The notes beneath the pieces are model-generated. The model saw only the letters and a program-made list of their open reading frames with translations, did not search any database and was not told the origin of the DNA. A program made the position numbers and the translations under genes. Source: Gemmatimonadota bacterium (lineage in GTDB: Bacteria > Latescibacterota > UBA2968). Taken from it: a DNA stretch of 64,000 bases. The stretch lies in assembly GCA_002727195.1 (NCBI GenBank), contig PBWH01000006.1, positions 195,018 to 259,017 on the forward strand, written 5' to 3'. Positions 1-8,741 of the stretch are shown here, piece by piece (within the stretch, counting starts at the first letter, position 1; each line of letters starts with the position of its first letter).

Positions 1-888
1 TTCAGCCGGGATGCCGATGCCGAGGAAGCTGAGTCCGCCCTCGGTCAGGATCGCGCCGGCGACGCCGAATGCGACGGGGACGAGGATCGGGGCGATGGCA
101 TTGGGGAGGATGTGGAAAAACATGATCCGGGGCGTCGAGTATCCGAGGCTGTTCGCTGCGGACACGTAGTCGTAGCTGCGGACCTGGAGGAACTGCGAGC
201 GCGTCAGCCTTGCGATCCCGACCCATCCTGTGAAGCCCAGGATGACCATGACCCAGAAGATGCTGGGGGGGACGACAGCCGCGACCGTCAGGATCAGTAT
301 CAACGTGGGGATCGACGACCAGAGTTCGAAGAGCCTCGACAGCGCCATGTCGATCCAACCCCCGAAGTAGCCCGCGAGCGCGCCGAGGGTCACACCGATG
401 ATGAGAGATATGCTTACAGACACGAGGCCGATCGTCAGCGCGTAGCGTGTCCCGTGGATCAATCCCGACAGTACATCACGTCCCAAGCGATCCGTTCCGA
501 GCCAATGTTCGTCACCGGGGGGCTGATACTTGCGCGTCAGCTGAATTTCGCCCGGGGCGTACGGGATCGGGGGCAGGACCATCGCATCCGCCCGCAGCCG
601 CTTCAGGTTGCGGCGCCGCTTCAGTTCTTTGGGGAAGTCGCCCAGGTTCAGGTAGACCAGATACTGTGTGAAAGCAGGATAGTAGGTCTTGCCGCGATAC
701 TCGAGGTATAGCGGTTTGTTCCCAGCAATCAAGTCCGCGAAGACCGCTATAAAGGCCAGGAAGACGATCGCATATAACCCCGAGACGGATGGCCGGTTCT
801 TCTTGAACTGCCGCCAGACAACCTGGGAATAGGACGGACTCGGCGAGAGCTGGTCTTCCGCGCTGTAAGCTTCCGATGCGACGGCCAT
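1..888 (-). CDS. oppC: Oligopeptide ABC transporter permease, OppC/DppC type (3' end beyond window)
   Basis: This is an inner-membrane permease subunit of a peptide/nickel-type ABC importer, and 296 codons are visible before the gene leaves the left edge. It starts at ATG 888 behind a GAGGAGGAGC ribosome site and overlaps the preceding permease stop in a TGATG junction. The N-terminus has a first membrane segment near residues 38-55. The motif HWLGTDRLGRDVLSG, typical of OppC/DppC, follows at about residue 129. BPD_transp_1 membrane segments come next, with the EAA-like loop visible as AANSLGYSTPRIMFFHILPNA. A run of seven C residues near position 273 keeps the frame intact, so there is no frameshift. 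The first permease and the binding protein lie immediately upstream. The substrate is probably peptides but is not shown by the sequence. Confidence 0.93.
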   Translation of the reverse strand, partial: MAVASEAYSAEDQLSPSPSYSQVVWRQFKKNRPSVSGLYAIVFLAFIAVFADLIAGNKPLYLEYRGKTYYPAFTQYLVYLNLGDFPKELKRRRNLKRLRADAMVLPPIPYAPGEIQLTRKYQPPGDEHWLGTDRLGRDVLSGLIHGTRYALTIGLVSVSISLIIGVTLGALAGYFGGWIDMALSRLFELWSSIPTLILILTVAAVVPPSIFWVMVILGFTGWVGIARLTRSQFLQVRSYDYVSAANSLGYSTPRIMFFHILPNAIAPILVPVAFGVAGAILTEGGLSFLGIGIPAE

Positions 889-2183
889 CAGCTCCTCCTC
901 TCGAATGAAATCCGGGGATCGACCAATTTCAGCATCAAGTCAGCGATGAGGATGCCAGTCAGGGACAGAAATGAGCTGATCGTGAAGATGGCCATGATGG
1001 TTGGGAAATCGCGGCTTACGACCGACTGAACGGCGAGGAATCCCATCCCTGGAAGGGTGAAGATCGTCTCGATGAACACCGAGCCGGTGAATAGAGCGGG
1101 CAGGAGAGCAGCCATAAGGGTGACGATCGGGATCAAAGAGTTCCGGAGTACGTGGCGCATGACCACAAAGTATTCACCAAGTCCCTTTGCGCGTGCCGTT
1201 CTGACGTAATCCAGTCTCAGGTTCTCGAGCATACTGGTGCGCATGAAGCGACTGATGACGGCAAAGCTGGAGTATGTCGTCGCAAGAATGGGCATGGCCA
1301 TGTGGTATGCGTGATCCAGGAAACGATCTAGCCACGACCATTTCGGGTCCGGGTTGAAGGATTCGATCCCGGACGCGGGGAACCAGTAGAGGAACTCCTT
1401 GTTGCAGAGAAAGATGATCAGGAGCATGCCGACCCAGAACGTCGGAAGCGACCACATCAGGTAGGTGACGGTGGTCAGGGATCGGTCGGTTGCAGTGTTT
1501 TGACGGACGGAGAGCAGGATCCCGAGCGGAATCCCGATGACGTAGGCGATCGTGAGGCCGACGAGCGAAAGCTCGAGGGTGACCGGCAGTCGGTCCCGGA
1601 TGTGGTCAATGACGGGACGCTGATCCATCAAGGACTTTCCCAGATTAAGCGTCACCAGGTTGAAGCTGCTGCCCTCGTAGAGGAGGATGCCGGTTCCCGT
1701 GTACTGATAGTTCTGTTCGACCTTGATCGTCTTGCCTGCCCAGAACGAAGCGCTGGTGAGGGCTTCCTGACGGGACGGGTCCAGTTGACTCCGCTCGAGC
1801 AGGAAGCGCTTGCGGTCCTCGCCTTCGAGGACTGCGAGCGTCCGTCGATCATCGGGGCTGAGTTTGCCGATCAGCCGGTCGGTGAGATGGGCGTCCTGTT
1901 CGAACGGGGTAAGCGGATCATAGCTGACCACAAGGTTGGACAGCCAGATCAGGTATTGCACGAAGAGCGGCTTATCAAGGCCGAGCTGGCGCCGCAGCTC
2001 GGCCTTGGTCTCCTCGATGTTCTTCTGCTTATCCGTCGACATACCATCACCCGATGCTGCCCCGGCGACCAGAAGGTCGACGGGATCTCCGGGCGCGACG
2101 TGAAGGATCAGGAACGAAATCAAAGTGATCCCCAGCATGGTGGGGATCAGCAGCAGCAACCGCTGTATGGTGTATTGAATCAA
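888..2183 (-). CDS. oppB: Oligopeptide ABC transporter permease, OppB/DppB type
   Basis: First permease of the peptide importer, 431 aa, with the usual N-terminal segment (IQYTIQRLLLLIPTMLGIT) followed by HVAPGDPVD. The C-terminal permease domain carries the coupling loop around ARAKGLGEYFVVMRHVLRNS and ends LADLMLKLVDPRISF. At 431 aa it is longer than the common 310-340 aa OppB because of a roughly 100-residue periplasmic insertion between the first and second membrane segments (about residues 45-195), an arrangement seen in some OppB relatives. The start codon is TTG at 2183 with GTAGGAG just upstream. The binding-protein gene stops 9 bases before it. Its last base is shared with the start of the second permease, so translation of the two permeases is probably coupled. 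Confidence 0.93.
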   Translation of the reverse strand: MIQYTIQRLLLLIPTMLGITLISFLILHVAPGDPVDLLVAGAASGDGMSTDKQKNIEETKAELRRQLGLDKPLFVQYLIWLSNLVVSYDPLTPFEQDAHLTDRLIGKLSPDDRRTLAVLEGEDRKRFLLERSQLDPSRQEALTSASFWAGKTIKVEQNYQYTGTGILLYEGSSFNLVTLNLGKSLMDQRPVIDHIRDRLPVTLELSLVGLTIAYVIGIPLGILLSVRQNTATDRSLTTVTYLMWSLPTFWVGMLLIIFLCNKEFLYWFPASGIESFNPDPKWSWLDRFLDHAYHMAMPILATTYSSFAVISRFMRTSMLENLRLDYVRTARAKGLGEYFVVMRHVLRNSLIPIVTLMAALLPALFTGSVFIETIFTLPGMGFLAVQSVVSRDFPTIMAIFTISSFLSLTGILIADLMLKLVDPRISFERRS

Positions 2184-2192
2184 CCGTAGCTC

Positions 2193-4034
2193 CTACGGAT
2201 ACAGTCGGTCGGCTTTCTCGACCCACCAGGAGTTGGGCTCGACCCCGGTCGGGTACCAATTGGCATCACGGAATCGTCTGCTGTAAGCAGTGGCCCCACG
2301 CTGATTCCACAGGAAGGTATAAGGCTGATCCTCATTCAGGATCTGCTGGAAGCGTTGATACATTTCGGCACGCTTGTCCTGGTCAAACTCTTCGCGATAC
2401 CGCTCCAGAATGCCGTCGACCTCAACGTTCCGGAAGCCGATGAAGTTGAAGCCTCCGCCTTCGATCTGTGAGGAATGCCAGACCGTGTATGCGTCCGGCG
2501 GGAAGGCTACACCGCCCCCGCCCGACCAGCCCAGGGTGATCGCGTCAAAATTCTTCTGCTTGGTCACACGCTCGAGGAATACGCCCCAATCAAGCTCGGT
2601 CACGCGGCACTCGATCCCGATGTCCTGCGCTTCATTCTGAAACACCAGGGCGATGTCTTTCCGCAGTTGGTTCCCGCTGTTGACCAGGAATTCCATTTCG
2701 AACTTTGTCCGTTCACCATCGATCTCCTTGTCGAGGATGCCGTCGTCGTCCGAGTCGGTCCATCCGGCTTCATCCAGCAGATCCAGGGCAAGGTCTGGGT
2801 CATACTCGTATACCTTTAGGTTCTTGTTGTACTCGGGCCTGAAAGGGTTAATCGGGCCATCCACCGGTTCGCCGAGGCCAAACAACAGGTTGTCGATCAT
2901 CTCACGTCGGTTCAGAAGGTGACTCATAGCCCGTCGGACCTTACTGTCACCGAAGATTTTGTGATCGTTGTTCCAGCCGATAAAGATGTAACCGGAGCCG
3001 AACCGTATGCCCTTGAGATACTTGTTGAGGAACTCGGGCTCCCAACTCTTTTCTTTGAATTCGAGCGCCTGCAGCCTGTGGACATCGAGGTTCCCGTTGG
3101 TCAACTCGATAAACGCGGCGTCCATGTTATTGATCGTTTTGTAAACGTGTTTGTCGACGTAGCCAGGACCTTTGGGTAGATCGATGCCCTTACCCCAGTA
3201 GTTTGGGCTCCGGGTCAGGACGACTTTCTGCTGGGTCACGATATCCGTTTCGGGGTCAGCCAGAATGAATCCGCCAGAGCCCATGATCTTGCGGTTGTAT
3301 CCGCTGTTGAAGTGCTCCCCGAACTGCTTCACACGGTCGGCGTGTGGGCCGTCTTTCCATGACCCATCGATCAGGGACTCGATTGGAACGGGCCCCATGA
3401 AGTCGTCTGGGTCGTAGAAGTGCTTGGGGATGATGTTGAGATACATTCCGACGGTGATGTCGTTCTTGAAATAGGGTTTACCGAGCTTGAAGGTGACCTG
3501 ATAGTCGCCCTCGGTGGTCACCGCAACGACATCCTCGAAGTAGGAGCGCATGTTCGGTGCCAGCACTTCCGGATTCATGATCGCCTTCAGCGAGAAGACA
3601 ACATCTGCCACGGTCAGCGGGGTACCGTCAGAGAAGGTCACGTTCTCTCTGAGTTCGAACGTGTAGCTGAGTTTGTCTTCGGAGATCGTCGGGTAGTCTT
3701 TGGCCGCCATGCCCTTCTTGGTGTAGGGTGGCTCCCCGATTGGTTCCAGGAGCGATTGACAGACCTTGTCGACAATGGCCTGGGCACCCCGGCTTCGTGA
3801 AGTGAAGGGATTGAGGTTATCGGGGTCCGACAGTTGATGTTCGATCAGCCAATCGCCGGGCTCCGGAGTCCCTCCTCGGGTGTCGATTGGCGAGATTTTC
3901 TCTGTCCCATCGATAACGACGACATCTTTCGTGGTCGCCAGAATCTTTTTCACCTTCTCGAATGCGTCCTGTGCGAACACCGTTCCGCTCAGGCACACAC
4001 AGGCGATAGTCAGAATCGTGCGTGTCTTAGCCAC
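2193..4034 (-). CDS. oppA: Peptide ABC transporter substrate-binding protein (SBP_bac_5)
   Basis: Periplasmic binding protein of family 5, 613 aa, feeding the two downstream permeases. An N-terminal signal peptide is visible (hydrophobic stretch near residues 6-20, AQ cleavage-like site near 21-22). There is no lipobox, so it is probably soluble. The family signature region is seen as NVTFSDGTPLTVADVVFSLK, followed by typical alternations such as DGILDKEIDG and the late FNFIGFRN segment. The start is GTG at 4034 with GGGAGAG ahead. It lies between an ATPase fragment and the permeases in one minus-strand cluster. Family assignment is firm; the ligand (di- or oligopeptide, nickel or sugar acid) cannot be read from the sequence. 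Confidence 0.93.
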   Translation of the reverse strand: MAKTRTILTIACVCLSGTVFAQDAFEKVKKILATTKDVVVIDGTEKISPIDTRGGTPEPGDWLIEHQLSDPDNLNPFTSRSRGAQAIVDKVCQSLLEPIGEPPYTKKGMAAKDYPTISEDKLSYTFELRENVTFSDGTPLTVADVVFSLKAIMNPEVLAPNMRSYFEDVVAVTTEGDYQVTFKLGKPYFKNDITVGMYLNIIPKHFYDPDDFMGPVPIESLIDGSWKDGPHADRVKQFGEHFNSGYNRKIMGSGGFILADPETDIVTQQKVVLTRSPNYWGKGIDLPKGPGYVDKHVYKTINNMDAAFIELTNGNLDVHRLQALEFKEKSWEPEFLNKYLKGIRFGSGYIFIGWNNDHKIFGDSKVRRAMSHLLNRREMIDNLLFGLGEPVDGPINPFRPEYNKNLKVYEYDPDLALDLLDEAGWTDSDDDGILDKEIDGERTKFEMEFLVNSGNQLRKDIALVFQNEAQDIGIECRVTELDWGVFLERVTKQKNFDAITLGWSGGGGVAFPPDAYTVWHSSQIEGGGFNFIGFRNVEVDGILERYREEFDQDKRAEMYQRFQQILNEDQPYTFLWNQRGATAYSRRFRDANWYPTGVEPNSWWVEKADRLYP

Positions 4035-4082
4035 AAATCTCTCCCGTTGCTGTATGAGAAATATTCGATAAGCATATCAATC

Positions 4083-4919
4083 TCATGACTCTGTGGGTAC
4101 ACCGGTTTCGCTGTAGAGGTGGCAATGGCAACTGTGCGCCCCGCCTAGCCGGGACAAGCCCGGATAGGCATCCTCACAATGCGGCAGTAGTTCGAGGCAG
4201 CGAGGATGGAAGTGACAGCCCGATGGCGGGTCGATCGGCGAGGGGACATCGCCAGGCAGCTCGATCTTCTGTATGCCTGTGTCAGGGTCGATCTGAGGCA
4301 CGGCGGACAGAAGGGCTTTCGTGTAAGGATGTTTGGGATCCTCGAACACCTCGGCCCGGGTGCCTCGCTCCACGACCTTGCCCAGATACATCACGGCGAC
4401 CTCGGCCGCGAGATACTCCACGACGGAGATATCGTGCGTGATCAACAGGTAGGTTAGCCTCAATTCGGCCTGGAGTTCCTCGAGCAGGTTGATGATCTGA
4501 GCCTGGACGGAGACGTCGAGGGCGCTGGTCGGCTCGTCGTAAACAATGAACGCCGGGTTGACGGCGAGCGCTCGCGCGATCCCGATCCGTTGACGCTGGC
4601 CACCTGAAAATTCGTGCGGATAACGGTTGATCATATCCGGTGACAGACCGACCCGGGACAGGAGGTCTCCTAAGCGGCCCCGTCTGTCCTGCCTGTTCTC
4701 ACCGATCCCGTGAACTTCCATTCCCTCTGACTGGATCTCTCCCGCCATCATCTCGGGGTTCAGCGAGCCGAACGGGTCCTGGAACACGATTTGGAGCTTG
4801 CTGCGGTAAGCCTTCAGTTCCTGCCGTGACAGGGAAGCCCGGTCGACGCCGTCGAAGGTGACGCTGCCGCCCGCAACCAGCGCGGTGAGTGCGATGACTC
4901 CGAAGATACGTACTGTCAT
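4083..4919 (-). CDS. N-terminally truncated OppF-type ATPase lacking Walker A
   Basis: The 278-aa product matches the middle and C-terminus of OppF/DppF ATPases. It has the Q-loop region IVFQDPFGSLNP (about residue 48), signature FSGGQRQRIGIARA, Walker B FIVYDEPTSALD, H-loop LLITHDISVV, and the C-terminal oligopeptide-transporter extension with HPYTKALLSAVP and a Cys-containing tail. Usual family members carry about 50-60 more N-terminal residues, including Walker A. Here these are replaced by about 16 hydrophobic, signal-like residues (MTVRIFGVIALTALVA) joined directly to GGSVTFDG. The ATG at 4919 has a reasonable GGAG site, so the fragment may be translated, but it cannot bind ATP in the normal way. 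It follows glmL by 23 bases. Likely a deletion product; an assembly join cannot be excluded. Confidence 0.85.
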   Translation of the reverse strand: MTVRIFGVIALTALVAGGSVTFDGVDRASLSRQELKAYRSKLQIVFQDPFGSLNPEMMAGEIQSEGMEVHGIGENRQDRRGRLGDLLSRVGLSPDMINRYPHEFSGGQRQRIGIARALAVNPAFIVYDEPTSALDVSVQAQIINLLEELQAELRLTYLLITHDISVVEYLAAEVAVMYLGKVVERGTRAEVFEDPKHPYTKALLSAVPQIDPDTGIQKIELPGDVPSPIDPPSGCHFHPRCLELLPHCEDAYPGLSRLGGAHSCHCHLYSETGVPTES

Positions 4920-4942
4920 TCCGTCTCCGTCCGGGATGTTGG

Positions 4943-6724
4943 CTAAGATACCGGATAAACGTCCAGGGCTGAAGTCCAGGCCGTCGCGCGTTCCCGCTGA
5001 GCGTCCCTGCTTTCGAACGTCAACGGTCTGCCGCGGCCGTCCAGGATCAGTCCCACCTGTCCGCCTTGCAGTTGCTTCTCAACTGGGGTCCCTACCCCGT
5101 CGCCCAGATCAAAACCGCGCGCAGGCGCCAGAGTGGCATCGATCGGCCCGTCCGTCGAAATTTTGGCCAGCCCTCCCACAGCTAGACTTCCCGTGTGGCG
5201 GCCGTCCTGGGCACGAATGTCATATTCGAGACACACCGACCCCGGGTCGCCCGATCCGACCGGAGCAACGCACGTGGCCAGATCGATCAGGCAGTCACGG
5301 TCGAACACGTCTGTCGCCGCTTGCTCGTTGATCGTCGACAATACCCCGAGGTGCGGCATCATGAAGATGCTATCGACGGCCAGCTGGGTGATCCCTTCTG
5401 GTTGAAACGCGTCCACGAGCATCGCAACCGTCTGGGCCCGATTCGGGGCGTGCGAGAGGACGCCGCCACTCGCGATGATCAGGTCGAGCGCCATCAGCGA
5501 CACCAGGCTCTCCCCGGTGGCAGACTGCTCGAACACGTCAGAGAGATCACGCTCGGACTGTAAACCTTTAAGTCCGACCGCGAGTTGCTTGTGCTGACCG
5601 AGCGCCAGTCGCAGCGCTTCGCGAGCCAGGGCCTGCTCGATCTGCAGCTCCTCGAGTGTCTGGGGGATCGTTGTCGGCCGGATCATCTTGTTCTTGATCC
5701 GGTCACGGAGGTCCGATTCCTCGACATCGAACGGGAGCCACCTGAGTATCGATTCCAAGCCCACCTCAGCTAGCACGTTCGACACGCTGTATGACATGCC
5801 TAGGTTGGCGCTGACACTCCGGTTGAAGGTCTCGCCGAATACGCTGAAGACATCCGTGGTTGCGCCACCGATGTCCACGCCAAGGACGTTTATGTCGCGA
5901 GTCGTTGCGACGCTCTGGATCATCTTGCCCACTGCGCCCGGTGTGGGGACGATCGGGGCGTTAGCCATCTCGATCAGGTCCGGGTATCCCGGGGCCTGGG
6001 CCATCACGTGTTCGAGGAACAGGTCGTGGATCGCGTTCCTGGCTGGGCCCAGGTTCTCTTCCTCCAGAGAGGGACGGATGTTCTCCGAGACCGTCAGTGC
6101 TGAACGGTCCCCCAAAGCGTTCGAAACTTCGTCGACAGCGTCACGGTTTCCCGCGTAGACGACAGGGAGTTTGAAGCCCGAGCCGAAGCGCGGTTTGGGG
6201 TCGGCGGCGGCGATGAACTCTGCCAGCTCGACGACGTGACTGATCGTGCCCCCGTCGGTACCGCCGGAAAGCAGAACCATGTCCGGTCGAAGGTTCCGGA
6301 TGCGCTCGACTTTCTCGTGCGGCAGACGCCCGTCGTTCGACGCCAGGACGTCAGTGACGATCGCACCCGCGCCGAGGGCGGCTCGTTGGGCGCTTTCCCC
6401 AGTCATGGCTGCCACAACACCGGCGACCATCATCTGGAGGCCGCCTCCCGCGCTGCTGGTGGAGATGTAGGCGTCGACCCCTGTCTGTCCGTCGGCCGGA
6501 GACAGGATTGTGCCGTTCTCCTGGATTTTTCGCCCCGACAGTTCTTCGACCTCTTCGATCGCGTTGAGGACCCCGCGGGTGACGTCTTCGATCGGCGCCT
6601 CAACAGTTGTCGGGGCTTCGCCCCGGTAGGTCTGACGGTAGACGCCGTCGACCCGTTCGATCAGGATTGCCTTGGTCGTCGTACTCCCGCAGTCTGTGGC
6701 AATGACCACGTTCAGATCAGGCAT
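4943..6724 (-). CDS. glmL: GlmL/MutL-family protein (ASKHA ATPase fold)
   Basis: 593-aa member of the MutL/GlmL family, which accompanies B12-dependent glutamate mutase (a chaperone-like or reactivating role is generally assumed). An actin-like phosphate loop is visible at the N-terminus (ATDCGSTTTKA, residues 9-19). A second loop is seen as LGVDIGGATTDVFSV around residue 275. The motif STSSAGGGLQMMVAGVV is characteristic of the family. The gene starts at ATG 6724, inside the end of the preceding 111-aa gene (8-base overlap), so the two are probably cotranslated. No mutase subunit gene is in the window, so the partner enzyme is unknown. The name follows family resemblance, not proven function. 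Confidence 0.85.
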   Translation of the reverse strand: MPDLNVVIATDCGSTTTKAILIERVDGVYRQTYRGEAPTTVEAPIEDVTRGVLNAIEEVEELSGRKIQENGTILSPADGQTGVDAYISTSSAGGGLQMMVAGVVAAMTGESAQRAALGAGAIVTDVLASNDGRLPHEKVERIRNLRPDMVLLSGGTDGGTISHVVELAEFIAAADPKPRFGSGFKLPVVYAGNRDAVDEVSNALGDRSALTVSENIRPSLEEENLGPARNAIHDLFLEHVMAQAPGYPDLIEMANAPIVPTPGAVGKMIQSVATTRDINVLGVDIGGATTDVFSVFGETFNRSVSANLGMSYSVSNVLAEVGLESILRWLPFDVEESDLRDRIKNKMIRPTTIPQTLEELQIEQALAREALRLALGQHKQLAVGLKGLQSERDLSDVFEQSATGESLVSLMALDLIIASGGVLSHAPNRAQTVAMLVDAFQPEGITQLAVDSIFMMPHLGVLSTINEQAATDVFDRDCLIDLATCVAPVGSGDPGSVCLEYDIRAQDGRHTGSLAVGGLAKISTDGPIDATLAPARGFDLGDGVGTPVEKQLQGGQVGLILDGRGRPLTFESRDAQRERATAWTSALDVYPVS

Positions 6725-7052
6725 TCCGTTCGGCCTCTTCGATCGCGTCCAGAAACAGGTCGATGCTGTTTCGATCTTCCAACAACTTTGCCAATCGGTC
6801 GTAGTCCCGCCCCGGGACAGCGATGTGAGCGAAAGGCTTCAAGAACATGAAAAACTGGCTCCCCAGGAAGGTATACGGTCTGCTGGCTTCCAGGGCTGAG
6901 ATGGCCGGGGCCGTTAGGCGTCGGCTCACTACGAATTCGGCGATCCGGCGGATCAACGTGTGATCTTCCGGGGTCAGGGAGTCGCGGGGGGACTCCAGCG
7001 CGAACGCGTGGCGGATTCGGGCGCGCCATCCCCTGTGTTTGGGGTCAGCCAA
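6717..7052 (-). CDS. Small uncharacterised protein coupled to GlmL
   Basis: 111-aa protein that I do not recognise as a named family. It is charged and predicted mostly helical (for example HTLIRRIAEFVVSRR and DYDRLAKLLEDRNSIDLFLDAIEEAE), with no signal peptide, membrane segment or metal motif. The only usable in-frame start is TTG at 7052 and no clear ribosome site precedes it, so the start is uncertain. Its last 8 bases overlap the glmL start, which suggests a shared role, possibly as a regulator or small partner of GlmL. That is inference from position alone. Confidence 0.65.
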   Translation of the reverse strand: MADPKHRGWRARIRHAFALESPRDSLTPEDHTLIRRIAEFVVSRRLTAPAISALEASRPYTFLGSQFFMFLKPFAHIAVPGRDYDRLAKLLEDRNSIDLFLDAIEEAERNA

Positions 7053-7120
7053 GATAGTGAGGACGTCCAGGTTTTACAACGCGTTATCGGCGGATAAGTT
7101 CGGTCGGTATAAGGAGAAAC

Positions 7121-8005
7121 CTACACGATTCGCCGTTGCGAGAGCGTCGCGGATTGGTCGAGATGGTTCCACTCCGGAGTTGCGTATTTTTCTTCGATCA
7201 ACCGATCTACACCGGCCGATTCTTCGACGGTCAGTGGACTGTCGACAATGTCTACTCCGAGACTGTCGACAAAGCCCTGGCGGATTCCGAGGGCGACCTG
7301 ATCGAACGACAAGGTGTGCCCCGACTCCGACAGTGAGTTGGTGTGGGCGTCCAGCTGTTCGCGGTAGGCAGTTTGGAGACGAGCGCGTCCTTCGGGTATC
7401 AGATCCACGACCTGCTTGTGTTCCGGCCCCATCAGGATCGATCCGTGTTGGAGAACGATCCGCCCCATCCTGCGCTGCGCGCTGCCGACGAGCTTTCGTC
7501 CTGAAAGCGTGATCTCGTATTGTGATGTGCTCGAGAAGCAGGGCGAGGTGACGTCCTTGCCGCGTGGAGACGGGACGGGGGACCGACCGGGCTCGAGCTG
7601 GGCTTCGACGCCGATGCTCTGGAGTCCGGTGACCAGGCAGGTGCTGATCGCTTTGTAAACGTCTGAGATGTTTCCGCCCACAGACGGGTGGTCGTCGGGG
7701 CAGATGACGCTGTAGGTCAGTTCGTTCCAGTGTAGAACGGCCCGGCCACCCGTTAGCCGGCGGACGATTTCGATGCCTCGTTCGTCAGCCCTGGCTAGGT
7801 CGACTTCCTTGCCGATCCGCTGGGCGTATCCGAACGAGACGGCTGGCGGGTCCCAACCGTAAACCCTTACAGTAGCGGGGAACTCGCCGGACTCGACCGA
7901 CCGAACCAGCCGTTCATCCACGGCCATATTGAAAAAGGCGTTTCCGAACGAGGTGTTCAGGAAACGCCAGGATCCGGTCGTCTGTGACGACGGGCTACTC
8001 GACAC
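7121..8005 (-). CDS. Lipoate-protein ligase A family (BPL/LPL fold)
   Basis: 294-aa biotin/lipoate ligase-fold protein. The N-terminal pattern FGNAFFNMAVDE and the motif RRLTGGRAVLHWNELTYS match the LplA/LipM group, which transfers lipoyl or octanoyl groups to E2 or H-protein lysines. A later KLVGSAQRR with LQHGSIL supplies the expected lysine. The start is placed at GTG 8005 because GGAG lies 7 bases upstream and it overlaps the rnc end by 11 bases. An open frame continues upstream as far as 8143 but lies inside rnc and reads as low-complexity Arg/Ser. Whether it is a ligase or an octanoyltransferase cannot be decided. The neighbours (rnc, glmL) give no substrate clue. Confidence 0.87.
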   Translation of the reverse strand: MSSSPSSQTTGSWRFLNTSFGNAFFNMAVDERLVRSVESGEFPATVRVYGWDPPAVSFGYAQRIGKEVDLARADERGIEIVRRLTGGRAVLHWNELTYSVICPDDHPSVGGNISDVYKAISTCLVTGLQSIGVEAQLEPGRSPVPSPRGKDVTSPCFSSTSQYEITLSGRKLVGSAQRRMGRIVLQHGSILMGPEHKQVVDLIPEGRARLQTAYREQLDAHTNSLSESGHTLSFDQVALGIRQGFVDSLGVDIVDSPLTVEESAGVDRLIEEKYATPEWNHLDQSATLSQRRIV

Positions 8006-8732
8006 CGAGTTTCTCCAGGGCCTCACGGGCCGCCATCTGCTGTGCTTCCTTCTTGGACCGCCCCTGACCCAACCCGACCCGGTCACCGGCGACCAGCACT
8101 TCGACTGTAAAGGTCTTGCGGTGGTCGGGGCCGTCCTCGGCATGAACGAGGTATCGCGGGTGACCGCGGCCTTCGCTCTGGGTGTGCTCGAGCAAGGCGC
8201 TCTTGAAGTTCAGGTAAGTGCCGTTTGAGGTGATTTCTTCCTGAGCGGCCAGGAGGTGAAGCGTGGTGAAGGCGCGGGCCGGTTCCAGCCCACCATCGAG
8301 GTAGATGGCGCCCAGGATGGCTTCGAAGGCGTCGCCCAGGATCGAGGCCCGGTTACGTCCGCCGGCGAGATCCTCTTCCCGGCTCAAATACAGCGCATCC
8401 CCAATCCCAATCTCGCGGGCTTTCTCGGCCAGCACCGCCTTGCTGACGAGCAGGGACTTGATCTGGGTCAACTCGCCCTCACGCTTATCGGTGTGGCGCT
8501 TGAATAGGTCTCCGGTGACCACCAGGTCAAGAACGGCATCACCGAGGAACTCGAGACGCTCGTTCGAGGTGATGCCTTCTTCTTCGTTTGCGTAGACGTA
8601 GGATCGGTGGCGGAGAGCCAGGTCGAGGAGATCGACGTTTTGGAAGCGATACTGCAGCCGGTCCTGCAGGCCGGCCAGGCGGGATTGAGGTTTCCTCCCG
8701 ACGATTCGGGAGATGCGTTGCAGGATGGTAAT
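7995..8732 (-). CDS. rnc: Ribonuclease III (non-canonical start codon)
   Basis: Double-strand-specific endoribonuclease for rRNA and mRNA processing, in the classic position after fabF. The catalytic signature NERLEFLGDAVLDLV is present, preceded by LRHRSYVYANE. A second acidic site lies in ILGDAFEAILGAIYLD, and a C-terminal dsRNA-binding domain ends in GQGRSKKEAQQMAAREALEKLG. The frame opens directly after the fabF stop and contains no ATG, GTG or TTG before the signature. The first GTG (8522) lies inside it and would remove essential residues. The best candidate start is ATT at 8732, with AGGGGG five bases upstream, giving 245 aa, which fits the family. CTG at 8723 is an alternative. Function is confident, start is not. 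Confidence 0.88.
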   Translation of the reverse strand: MTILQRISRIVGRKPQSRLAGLQDRLQYRFQNVDLLDLALRHRSYVYANEEEGITSNERLEFLGDAVLDLVVTGDLFKRHTDKREGELTQIKSLLVSKAVLAEKAREIGIGDALYLSREEDLAGGRNRASILGDAFEAILGAIYLDGGLEPARAFTTLHLLAAQEEITSNGTYLNFKSALLEHTQSEGRGHPRYLVHAEDGPDHRKTFTVEVLVAGDRVGLGQGRSKKEAQQMAAREALEKLGVE

Positions 8733-8741
8733 GGCTTCCCC

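Noticed and set aside
2-358. Minus-strand open frame of 118 aa at the left edge
   Set aside because: It is out of frame with the OppC-type permease, which reads through this region without a stop and matches the family to the window edge.
4867-4919. A frameshifted Walker A hidden upstream of the OppF fragment
   Set aside because: The other two frames of this stretch give no GxxGxGK[ST] pattern, and glmL begins 23 bases further upstream.
6236-6850. Plus-strand 204-aa open frame opposite glmL
   Set aside because: High-GC shadow frame with no motifs; glmL on the other strand is clearly coding.
8006-8143. Longer N-terminus of the lipoate-ligase-family protein
   Set aside because: It lies wholly inside rnc in another frame and is low-complexity; GTG 8005 has GGAG at good spacing.
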